A stretch of 64,000 bases of DNA from Draba incana. Its lineage: Eukaryota; Streptophyta; Magnoliopsida; Brassicales; Brassicaceae. This document shows positions 1 through 10,400 of this stretch, piece by piece. The notes beneath the pieces are model-generated. The model ran no database searches. It saw nothing but the letters and a program-made list of their open reading frames with translations, and was not told where the DNA came from. How positions within the stretch are numbered: the stretch's first letter is position 1; each line of letters starts with the position of its first letter. The translations under genes were made by a program, and so were the position numbers. The stretch lies in assembly GCA_963576765.1 (NCBI GenBank), contig OY755211.1:2918437-2982436 (forward strand), given 5' to 3'.

Positions 1-996
1 TGTACATGCATATGTCTATACATGTATCTGTGAACACAAACATTTGTACAACTAAACAGTAACCCACAAACATATAAATTACCTATTCTTGGATCAGGGA
101 GTCTTGTTTCAGCAGCATCATGTTCAATGTTTCATAAAATCAATAATCAAGTGACAAGTTGGCCCTTACCAACTTTTTCTTTTCTTTTTAAGAACACAAT
201 ATGTGGAGTTCGAACATAAATCTAAACAAGAAAACTTCCTACAAGCTTACTTCTGAGGAAATAACTTTTAACCAAAACCAATTTACTAGGTAACAGATAT
301 AGACTCTCGAAATTCACGCAGATAAAATTTTACAATGAAAAAATTACAATCAGATCTAGTTCAAAATTTTATTGGAAATTGAATTTATATAGAATTGATT
401 GGTTTTAGTTTTTTTTTAGTTAAGAGAATTTATTAAATTTGTGAAGAGTTTTGTATATTAAAAAAATATTGTTTCAAAATCCAATGAATATGTATATATA
501 TTCAGAAAATTGTGAGTTTATATAACTGTAAGATACCTACTAATAATACTACATTAATATAGGCTCACAAAATCATTTTCTAAATAACAAAAAAAAAAAA
601 ATCAATGAAAATTGATTTCATTTTACCAGTAATCTTACAAAAATTCATCTACTAATATTTAAATTACATAATTTTAACATTAAGCGGCAGGATTAATTAC
701 AAGATAAATTGGTCTACATTCATTTCGGCTAAGTTAGATTATTTGTTGCCACAACAGAAATGGAGCTAAGCCTCTTGGCCCGTACAATGACCATGCCTGT
801 GTGTTGTGATCGATGGTCACCAAAACTTGACATCAAGTTTCTCCTTTCCCGTCACCGGTAACATTCCCCGATTGAGCTAATCCATCTACAACAGTGACAA
901 GTATCACACAACGCGGTAAGGCAACCACGGTTCACAAATTTAATTTATGAGAGCTTGTAATTCTGAGTTAGAAATGTAGCGGCTTGAGTCTTTTAC
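1..996. other. Intergenic edge, no gene recognised
   Basis: AT-rich sequence with homopolymer runs and no open frame resembling a known protein. The last part (about 740-996) probably contains the 3' UTR of the TatB-like gene on the minus strand. Nothing else could be supported. Confidence 0.6.
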
Positions 997-2423
997 TTAA
1001 AGAGGAGTAGAACAGACACCTTTTAAAGCTGGAATTTCTTTTTCGGCTTGTGCAAAATAGCTTTTCGCCTTGTGTGCTAATTCCGCTTCAAGAACTGCCT
1101 CCAACATTATATCAGATCCTCTTGCACTCTCTGCAACAACATGGATTACATGATAAAGTTTCAGTTTTTTTTTACGATGTTATCAGTTATCTAAACTATG
1201 GTCCAGAAGAGTCAGAAATTCTATATACACCATTGCGATGAGGGAGCAACTTTGCCATCTCAGCTGAAACTGGAAGAACATTTGAGAGACCTGCATCACT
1301 ACTTAGCGTATGATTTTTTCCACTGACCGTCTCAGATAATCGTTCAAATGCCGTTGCTTGGGCGTGCAGGTTAACTGAAGACGATGACGAGCCGCTAAAT
1401 TCTTGAGCCTTGGTGTACATAAAAAGACAAGAGTGTGAATAATGACACAATTCTATATTAAAAAAAGAGAAAACAAACGGATCAAGAAGGATTCATAACA
1501 TAAAAAATACCCTTTTCCAATGATCTGCAGGCTTTTGTCTTTCTTCAACATTAACCGATCCAACATTCCCTACACGAACATAACCAGATAAAGATCAACC
1601 ATAACAGCAAGAAGCAGGAAAAGAAGTGATTGGTTTGTTTATTCTACCATTGGTGCTTGGATTAGCTTCTGGAGGATGGTTATCAACTCTTCGAGTCAAA
1701 GGACTTGGATTGAACAGAGAGAATCTTGCTCCATGGCTAATAGCATCCAATTGCGCTTGCAAATCTTGAACGTTTTTCGATAGCTAAACAAGTACAAAGA
1801 GTAAACATCACAAGACTTGCTTACATACGATCTTCGACTCTAATGATTACATAAATACGATATTGATTCAAGATTACTTTCAAACGAACAAGGATCTTGT
1901 GATTAACCAAGTATGAGAGTAAAGATCACAAGACTTGCCTTTCGAGAATAACTTCAAAGAACATACGATCCTCGAAACTAACGCTTACGCAAATACGACT
2001 TATTTAGCTACCATTTCTACTTATACCTTCAAATTTCACTATACAAGTCCCTTTGAATCAAAGATTTACTTTCACACGAACAATGTTGAACTGGAAATTC
2101 AAGAACATATTAAGGAAAATCGAACCTCTTGCATCTGAGGTTGTTTCATAACACCATCCATATGTCCACGAGCCATTTGAATGTATCCAATCGCTCTACC
2201 GAATAATCTTCCTCCTGCTCTAGCTATAATCGGAAGATCCTTCGGCCCTGAAAAATTTGCAATCATCTCCAAATTCTCATTCGATCGTACAATCAAACAT
2301 CTATGGAAGACTCAAATCCGTAAGGATCGTTTTCGCGAGAAATGTTTGCAAGAGAGACTCACCTACAACAGCAGCAGTAGCACCGATGATGAGTAAGAGC
2401 TCGCCGTAAGAGAGCCCAAGCAT
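997..2423 (-). CDS. TatB-like twin-arginine translocase subunit family protein (At5g43680-like)
   Basis: Six coding exons were assembled by splice site and frame: 2363-2423, 2126-2247, 1648-1783, 1511-1569, 1231-1408 and 997-1130, giving 229 residues. The protein opens MLGLSYGELLLIIGATAAVVG, the short N-terminal membrane helix typical of TatA/TatB proteins. The next exon starts with the conserved PKDLPIIARAGGRLFGRAIGY amphipathic segment. Exon 3 continues with a coiled-coil-like stretch (QDLQAQLDAI). The ATG at 2423 was chosen because the helix begins there, as in the family; in-frame sequence upstream looks like 5' UTR. Plant relatives of this type are thought to be the mitochondrial TatB component that works with the mitochondrially encoded TatC; that role is inferred from family knowledge. 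No frameshift or lost splice site was seen. The gene is head-to-head with SEC23. Confidence 0.88.
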
Positions 2424-2534
2424 CGCTTCCTTCTCCGGCGTCCGATCGTCGGTTTCTCCTCCGTTTCTCTCGCCGCCGGTAATTTCTGCATCGGTGAAGA
2501 AGAAGAAGAAACCTCGACGATTAATTTCATTACA

Positions 2535-2588
2535 AGCCCAGATTATAAATAATTTGGGCTTAAATAATTTGGGCCTTAGAAAGCCCAT
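2535..2588. promoter_or_regulatory. Cluster of site II (TGGGCC/T) elements in the TatB-SEC23 divergent spacer
   Basis: Four GGGCC/GGGCT-type motifs occur within about 55 bp: GCCCAG at 2535, TGGGCT at 2555, TGGGCC at 2570 and AGCCCA at 2582. Site II elements bind TCP factors and are typical of promoters of genes for mitochondrial and ribosomal proteins. They sit about 110-165 bp upstream of the TatB-like ATG, which fits a mitochondrial protein gene. They are also within the spacer of the divergent SEC23 gene. Confidence 0.6.
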
Positions 2589-2960
2589 TAACTGATATTT
2601 AAAAGTGTTTTTAAAAAAAAAATATCTGATGAATTTGTCGTGGATTGTCTCTGTAAAGCGTAAAATTCAAGAATGTTTTTGATTCCTTCCTCCCCGGACG
2701 TTGAGATTCTATAAACTCCGGTGAAAGTATTATCTTCATTTTCTCGAGAAACGAAACAGTTTTCATTTAATTTTAAACCTCACCAAAATTGATCTGAGAA
2801 TTTTCGATACACTGATTTTTGGGGGGATTTTGTGTGATTTGCTTTACTTTTGTACCCAGAAAGTAAAGCAGGTTCCTTCGTGGAAGAGTAACGAAGAAGA
2901 AGAAGACCCATGAGTTGAATTTCAAAATTTCGAATCCAGTAAATCGGAGATCTACTAGTG

Positions 2961-5627
2961 ATGGATTTTCTGGAGCTAGAAGCAATCGAGGGTTTGCGCT
3001 GGTCATGGAACTCATGGCCGACGACAAAACCCGATTGTGAATCTCTCGTTGTTCCTTTAAGTATCATGTATACTCCATTGATGCAATTCTCTGAGCTTCC
3101 AACGATTCCTTACGATCCGTTGATTTGTTCTCGATGTGGAGCAGTATTAAACCCTTACGCTCGTGTTGATTACCAATCTCGAATCTGGGCTTGTCCATTT
3201 TGCTTTCATAAAAACCCTTTCCCTCGTTCTTACGCCGGAATCACAGAAACCAATCTCCCGGCGGAGCTTTTTCCGACTTACAGCGCCGTCGAATATTCTC
3301 CGCCGCCGCGTAAATCCGTCGCGGCTTCGACTCCGACGACGAGTTGGACTAATGGGTTTCCTTCGTCGAGATCAATGTCTTCCACTTCGTCTTTCTCGTC
3401 TCTTGCTTCTACTGTTGGAAATGGTGGGGTGAGTTATGGTGAGCTTGGACCTGCGTTTGTGTTTGTGGTTGATGCATCTATGGTGGAAGAGGGGCTTATG
3501 GCTTTGAGAAGTGAGCTTTTGCTAGTGATTGAGCAATTGCCTGAGAATTCTTTGGTGGCTTTGATTACTTTTGATTCTATGGTTAGGGTTTATGATTTGG
3601 GTTTCTCTGATTGCTCTAAGGTTGTTGTTTTTCATGGCGAACGTTACCTTTCTACAGAACAGGTAATTCCTTGATTTTGGAACTCTCTGGTTAACGTTTA
3701 TATTGGAGAAAGCTTAGTTCTTGCAGAAATGGTGGGATTTAAGAAGAATTCAGATGCTTGTTGTATTGTTGATGTGTGTGACATGAGGCTCTTAATGTGA
3801 AACAAGTACTACTCTCTTTAGGCTTCTTGTTGTTCTTGATCCTGAAATCTATTGTCTTCTTGTGCTTCATGTTGATTTTTGTTTACTAATGGATTGTGCT
3901 TTCTTTAGGCAGTGATTCCTTTTGTGTTGAATTTGATAAAGTTTCTTCTTTTTTCTCATCAGATCCAACAATTTCTCGGATTTGGAAATTCGAAGCAGTT
4001 TCATAATGGAAAGTTGTCAGCGATTCGGAAGCAGAGTTTCTTGCTTCCGTTAGCGGAGTGTGAGTTTAACATAACGTCTGCTTTTGAAGAAATAGTTCCA
4101 TTGGTTAGTGTCAAACCAGGTCATCGGCCTCATAGGTCGACTGGTACTGCGATTTCAACAGCTTTGGGACTTCTCGAGGGATGTTCTGTAACCACGGGTG
4201 CTCGGATTATGGTTTTCACATCAGGACCTGCGACAAGGGGCGCCGGGATCATTGTTGACTCGGATCTAAACTATTCGATCAGAACCCATAGAGATATTAT
4301 AACTCATCAAGCTCCTTATTACGACAAATCTTGTGGGTTTTACAAGAAACTAGCGAAGAGGCTCTGTGATTCGTCTGCTGCTCTCGATGTCTTCGCTTGC
4401 TCTCTTGACCAAGTTGGAGCAGCGGAACTGAGATACGCAGTTGAAATGTCGGGTGGATTTCTTTTACTGGGAGAGACATTTGAATCCGAACAGTTCAAAA
4501 ATTGTCTACGCCATATATTCAGCCGCGATGCAGACGGGAACTTGAATATGTACTTTGATGTGTCTTTAGAAGTTGTGACGACTAAGGATATGCGAATCTG
4601 CGGGGCTCTCGGTCCGGTTGTCTCGCTTAAACAGAAGAACGATATAGTGAGCGACACAGAGATCGGTGAAGGCGGAACATATATATGGAAGACAAGCACT
4701 GTCACGAATAAGACATGTGTTTCGTTCTTCTTTAACGTTAGCAACGAACAGAATCGGAAACCACAACCTGGTTCCGCGTTTTTCATTCAGTTCATTACTC
4801 GGTATCGGTACGGAAATGGAGGTATCCGGAAACGGGTTACAACGGTAGCGAGACGATGGGTTCCTGGAAAATCGCCAGAAATCTCGTCCGGTTTCGATCA
4901 AGAAACAGCTGCTTCAGTTATGGCGCGGCTTGCGATAAACCGAGCAGAGGAGTCTTACGCGAGAGACGTTATTAGATGGTTAGACGACGGATTAATCCAA
5001 TTCGCTTCACGGTTCGGAGATTATATCCAAGAAGATCCATCTTCTTTCAGGTTAACACCAAACTTCTCGCTTTATCCTCAGTTCATGTTCTATCTAAGAA
5101 GATCACAGTTTCTTGACGTCTTCAACAATTCCCCGGACGAAACCGGTTTTTTCCGGTTAATGTTAAACCGAGAAGGAGTAGTAAACTCAATCATCATGAT
5201 TCAACCAACGCTTCTCCGGTATTCATTCGACGGACCACCAGTTCCCGTCCTTCTCGATATCCGATCAGTAACGGCAGACGCGATTTTACTATTCGATTCT
5301 TACTTCTACGTGGTTATCCACCACGGATCGAAAATCGCGCAATGGAGGAAACTCGAGTATCACAAAGACGCAAACCACGAGACTTTCCGTAACCTTCTCG
5401 AAGCACCGGAAATCGACGTGGTCCAGTTAGTTACTGATCGTATTCCAATGCCGCGGATCGTGCGTTGCGACCAGCACGGTAGCCAAGCTCGGTTTCTTCT
5501 CGCTAAGCTAAATCCTTCGGTGACTCAAAAAACCTATCATACCGGTGGTTCGGATATTGTACTCACCGATGATTTGAGTCTCCAAGATTTCCTTGACGAT
5601 TTACAATCTCTGGCAGTCAAAAGCTGA
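2961..5627 (+). CDS. SEC23: SEC23 COPII coat protein (At5g43670-like)
   Basis: Two coding exons, 2961-3662 and 3963-5627, with a phase-0 intron (CAG/GTAATT to CATCAG) give 788 residues, close to the usual length of SEC23. The protein is the GTPase-activating subunit of the SEC23/24 inner COPII coat that acts on SAR1 at ER exit sites. Visible parts are a zinc finger with Cys56, Cys59, Cys78 and Cys81 (CSRCG to CPFC), a Ser-rich linker around residues 110-150, the von Willebrand-like trunk beginning near AFVFVVDAS, the beta-sandwich and helical regions, and a C-terminal gelsolin-like domain ending DLQSLAVKS. The ATG at 2961 is used; a GTG codon just before it belongs to the leader. An alternative upstream acceptor near 3912 exists, but 3963 gives the family-like junction STEQ/IQQF. 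The gene looks intact. Confidence 0.93.
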
Positions 5628-5895
5628 GAGACGTCAAGTGATATACTCATGATCTAAACCGGTTTATTGTATAAGCTCTTTTTCTGAAATTTTGCAATGG
5701 GAAACTGAAATTCGAAATGTGTATGATTTGGTTATAGAACCGGTTTTGATGAATACCAAGATAGATGAATTTTCAATTTTCTTGTTTCATTTTCTCGAGA
5801 AAGTACTGGGGGAAATATATGATTCACATTCATAGAAGAATCAGAAATTTACACACCGAATCTAAAACAAACGTCTAAGATTCGCCAAATTCAGA

Positions 5896-6444
5896 TCACA
5901 ATCCACTGTAATCGCCACGAGCACGGCCATTATCATCGGAGACGGGAGAAAGCATAGCTCCGTACGGAGATTCCAGATCGTCGGACACAAGATCGTCGGT
6001 TCCTCTCACCGCAGCGTGCAAAATCACGAACAAAACGCCAAATCCGACGGTTGTGAATGCTCTAAACCAAACTCCAGTGCTAACAAGGGAAGCGATCGTG
6101 AGACCGGCGAGAAACGCCGTGACGACGGCTTCGTTGACGGAGAATCCGAAGATAACGAGAGGTTCTTCGCGAGCGAAGTAGAGAAAGTACCAAGCTAAAC
6201 CGACGGCGATAAACGCGAGAATCGCAATTGGGCGTGTAATCAGAGAGATTGCTAGAAGAAAGTAGAGGATGATACAGTAATTGATTCGGAAGTGTGTGAG
6301 ATTCTGCGTTACGCGTGTGGTTGCGTCGGCGATTGAAGAAGGGAAGCTTAAAGCTGACAGATCTAGAAATTCACCCCAAGGACGAGCAGCTCCGGTGATT
6401 GACTGTGCGGTTTCCTTTAAGCCGGAGATAACTTGATTCGCCAT
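5896..6444 (-). CDS. PRA1-family prenylated Rab acceptor, PRA1.D type
   Basis: This is an intronless gene of 182 residues starting MANQVISGLKETAQSITG at 6444; codons upstream of that ATG are leader. PRA1 proteins are small four-helix membrane proteins of the ER and endosomal system that bind prenylated Rab GTPases. The sequence has the cytosolic N-terminus with ARPWGEFLDLS, the hairpin helices around IILYFLLAISLITRPIAIL, the conserved FLYFAREEPLVIFG turn, a second helix pair, and the acidic RGTDDLVSDDLE tail ending GDYSGL. It closely resembles Arabidopsis PRA1.D (At1g04260) rather than any chromosome 5 gene I recall. Its position here, near RPS15 and TRAF1A, mirrors the duplicated chromosome 1 block, which suggests a whole-genome-duplication copy retained in this species. 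Confidence 0.88.
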   Translation of the reverse strand: MANQVISGLKETAQSITGAARPWGEFLDLSALSFPSSIADATTRVTQNLTHFRINYCIILYFLLAISLITRPIAILAFIAVGLAWYFLYFAREEPLVIFGFSVNEAVVTAFLAGLTIASLVSTGVWFRAFTTVGFGVLFVILHAAVRGTDDLVSDDLESPYGAMLSPVSDDNGRARGDYSGL

Positions 6445-6546
6445 TATCGGTGAAAACCCTAGATATTTTGTTTGAGAGATTTTGTGAGGAAGAAGATAGA
6501 AGGAGAAAGTCAAAAAAGTGATTCAAGAGCTTAAAAAACTTTGTAA

Positions 6547-6590
6547 AGGCCCAAGCCCGTTAATTAGAGTCTACCAACGAAGGGCCCATT
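6547..6590 (-). promoter_or_regulatory. Site II elements upstream of the PRA1 gene
   Basis: Two GGCCCA motifs (6548-6553 and 6582-6588, TGGGCC on the minus strand) lie 100-145 bp upstream of the PRA1 ATG. They resemble TCP-bound site II boxes of housekeeping genes. Confidence 0.45.
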
Positions 6591-6599
6591 AGATAAAAG

Positions 6600-7406
6600 T
6601 GACTTAAGTGAGTATTTTTCTTTTTCTTGTTTTCTAGAATCGAAGTTGGTAAGTGGTCACTTATCTGAAATAAAAGGAATTGAACTTTGGTCAAAATTTA
6701 CACCCAAAGTCGTTTAGCTAAGGAAATTTCCTGTGCAAGCGTAGTAAGGACACGTCAAAAGTAAAAAAAAGGTTAGGTCAAAAGAATGTATCAAAGGCTA
6801 TAGTTCTGATGACATTATATTATTGTAGTACAACGTGTACTATCATTTTTTATATCACTAATCACTAAAATAAAATTATGAGAAATGATTTTAAAAAATT
6901 GATATCTTTGTAATTAATAAAATTTTATAAAAAAGGTAAAAGCTAAAATTATAATAAAATTAACAGATGAGTCTAAAAGTATTTAGGGACATTTACAAAA
7001 ATACCATTTTTGACATGCCATTTTTCAGATATGCCACTCTTGAATTATTTTCTTACCAATATGCCATTTATAAATCCGTTTAAAAACTTAATATCTCAAA
7101 ATTTTCAATTTTAAAAAATGTTTTGATCCCTCACAAACTTTAAACCCAAAAACTAAACCCTAATATAACATAGTTAATCCAAACATAAATGATTTAAAAT
7201 TTTGAAAAAAGTGATAGTGATATTTTTGAAAAGTGGCATATCTTAAAATTTATCAAGTATTTATGTAAAATTTTATACGAATTGTGAATAACCTTTTTTT
7301 TGTTACTGATTAGCTAAGTAATTTTTTGTGATAAAAGATATTCCAATTGATTAGTCGAGTTAGATCCAAAATAATGTGGCTAATTAAAGAAACCAATAAA
7401 TATTCA
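6600..7406. repeat. Intergenic AT-rich stretch with a degenerate inverted-repeat element
   Basis: No gene was recognised. Around 6986-7042 the text reads GGGACATTTACAAAAATACC and CAGATATGCCACTC; near 7210-7250 a roughly inverted copy occurs (GATATTTTTGAAAAGTGGCATATC). This suggests a small, decayed non-autonomous DNA transposon of about 270 bp, possibly MULE-like, but no clear target duplication was found. The rest is anonymous spacer. Confidence 0.35.
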
Positions 7407-7440
7407 ATCCTTTGACTTGTTTTTTTTTTTTGGTTGGAAG

Positions 7441-7456
7441 AGGGGCCGCAACCCCT
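7441..7456 (-). other. 3'-terminal stem-loop of the LINE
   Basis: Between the ORF2 stop codon and the poly-A tail, the minus strand reads AGGGGTTGCGGCCCCT, a 5-bp stem (AGGGG/CCCCT) with a 6-nt loop. Such 3' hairpins are used by stringent-type plant LINEs for recognition of their own RNA by reverse transcriptase; that role here is inference. Confidence 0.5.
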
Positions 7457-7460
7457 TTTA

Positions 7461-10400
7461 TTACTGAATTAAATTACAAATGACTTGTCGAGGAAACGAC
7501 ACTCCCTCAACATCTTCTAAAAGCAAAGGACTAACAATGTCCGGACTAGAATGCAACGAATGAAATCCTAAAGGAAGAGAAAACGCGTAGTTCGCTAAAC
7601 CGTCCGCAAGGCGGTTAGCCTCCCTATGCACATGCGAAATTCGGACTATCCAGTCCCTTGATACGAAGCCATGGCACAAGCGTACCAGGAATGACAGAGG
7701 ATTAATCTCACTTATCCCTGTCTTAAGAAACCCAACAACCATCTCCGAGTCGATCTCAATCTCCAAACGCGCTACTCGACGCTCCCAGGCTATCAGTAAG
7801 CCATAGTAAACTCCCCATAACTCGGCTAGGGGAGCCGAACATATACCAATATTCAATGCAAAACCTCCACACCACTGGCCTCTTTCATCTCTAAGAACCC
7901 CTCCTGCCGTCGCTAACCCCGGATTACCACGCGAAGCGCCATCTGTATTTAACTTAAGCCATCCTTCCGCTGGTTTCGACCAAGCAATCATTCTTTCAAC
8001 TCTAGCCGCACGGGTCTGGCCCAACTGCGAAACTCGGGAGTGAGCTATAAGAACCTCCTTCGACGCATCCTTGACAAATTGTACCCTATCTCGACATGCC
8101 CTGTTAACACCAAAAACGTTTCCACACCTCCATTTCCACCCCCACCAAACAGTGATTGCAAAAAGTGTCGACCAGACCATATTGTTACGCAGATGGTGAT
8201 CGCCCAGATTCGAAAAGATCCATTCAATCAAAGATTGACCAAAGAAGCTATGATGTCGTCGTTGGGGCACTAGCCGCGTCCAGATTCCTGCCATCGCTGG
8301 ACAGTCCCTGAGAATATGAATAATAGTCTCCTCACCTCCTTTGCATACATGACAAATTCCCGAATCACATAAATGTCTTCGTTGGCGCTCCACATTTGTC
8401 ATAAGAACTTGGTTAACTCCTAACCAAAGAAATATTTGTATCCTTTCCGGCACAATCACTTTCCAAACCCGGTGAAATAGACTGCTTAAGTTCGGTCTTG
8501 GTGTATCCTCACGGGTTAACATCAAGTATGCCGACCGCACTGTAAATTCTCCATTTGCGCTTTCTCTCCAAGAAAGTCTATCTCTAGCTCCGGTCATTGT
8601 ATCGAGAGCCACGGAACACAACTGCAGAACATAGTATCTCGGTAGAAACGGTTCAATACGATCGAAAGACCAACCATATCCATCTCTCCACAAGTCCGAA
8701 GCTTTAAGATTTCTCTCCTGATCTGGCAAGTTTCCTATCACCATATCTTGAAGTGGTTCGTTGATTAACCATTTGTCCTTCCAGAATCTAACCTCCTTAC
8801 CATCACCAAGGATCCAACCAATACCCGGGATTACCACTTCTCTTAAGCCAATACCAACACTTCTCCATGTTGACGACCAAGTTCCTTTAACGGTGAGCCA
8901 AGTCTGATCCTGAACTCCTTGTATTTTGTATTTACTCCTAAAAACCATAGCCCATAGACTATCTTTATCATGTAGAAGTCTCCAACCCATCTTCGCCAAT
9001 AAAGCCTTATTCATTTCAAGAGCACATCGGATTCCAAGACCCCCCTCCCACTTCGGTCGACAAACACGTTCCCAACTCACCAAGTGTGGCTTTCTTTGAC
9101 TAGTACTACTCCCCCATAAGAAAGACCTCGACATTTGATCCAATCTTGCAATCGTCGACTTTGGGAGCGCTATGGAACTCATGGCATGAACCGGAATCGA
9201 AGTGAGGACCGCTTTAGTAAGAGTTAAGCGACCCGCCATGCTCAAACAGTTAGCCTTCCATCCTGCCAACCGTGTCGAGACTTTTTCCAAAATTTCACCG
9301 AAAGTATCTTTGGTAATACGTTTTTGTAACACCGGCATACCTAAGTATTTACCCAAATCCATTGTTGACGCTATGCCACTTTCCTCACTAATCATCTTCC
9401 CCATGTCTTGACTCACATTCTTGGAGAAGAAAATCTTAGATTTAGCCAAATTAACCTTCTGCCCAGATGCCGCGCAAAATTTCTCCAAAATTCGCCGAAT
9501 TATTTTTATTTGTGATACCGAAGCCTCCGCAAAAAGGATAAGATCGTCCGCGAAACAAATGTGGGAAAGTTTCGGACCACTCTGTGACAGTCTTATCGGT
9601 TTCCAGTCCCCACACGCAATCGATTGCTCAATTAGGTGACATAATCTCTCAATACAGAGGACAAACAAGTACGGCGATAAGGGATCACCTTGCCGCAGCC
9701 CCCGTTGCAATTGAAACGGCTCAGTCTTTTCACCATTCCACAGCAAATGCATTGACGGTCCACAAACACATTTCATTATCCAAGTAATCCAAACTTCTGG
9801 AAACTTAGCAGCTTTGAGAGTATCCTCAAGAAAATCCCACCGAACACGATCATACGCCTTTTCTAGGTCGAGTTTTAATAACATCCATCCTTTTTGACCC
9901 TTCTTCCGTCGCATAGAATGAACAGCCTCCTGCACTACAACAATGTTATCTAAACTCAACCTTCCCGGTATAAAACTTGATTGGGCCGGTCCAATTAGTA
10001 TCGGCATCAAACACTTCAAACGCAGTACCATCAGTTTTGTAATTGTTTTAAATAAAACATTACATAAACCAATGGGTCGAAATTGGGTAATTTTCTCCGG
10101 TTTACCCACTTTCGGAATTAACACAACCAAAGCATCGTTGAGACCTTCTGGAAACTGTCCTGTTTCGAAGAATTCAAGAACAAATTTCTGAACCGATTCG
10201 CCTACAACATTCCAACACTTCTGATAGAACACAGCTTGAAAACCATCTAACCCCGGAGCCTTAAAGCTACCCATAGCACGTATTGAACTCTCTATTTCCA
10301 GTGGTGAAATGGGTTTATTCAAGACGTGTTTCTCCTCTCTTGTTAGCACATTAAAACCCTCCATCGGTAGCCTCTCCATTCCTGCGGGAACATCATTCAT

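Noticed and set aside
2301..2588. Longer N-terminal form of the TatB-like protein starting at 2588
   Set aside because: The extra residues are a Phe run and promoter-derived text that include the site II boxes; the family begins at MLGLSYGE (2423).
9202..10191. Several plus-strand open frames across the LINE
   Set aside because: They are antisense shadows of ORF2, whose motifs are clear on the minus strand.
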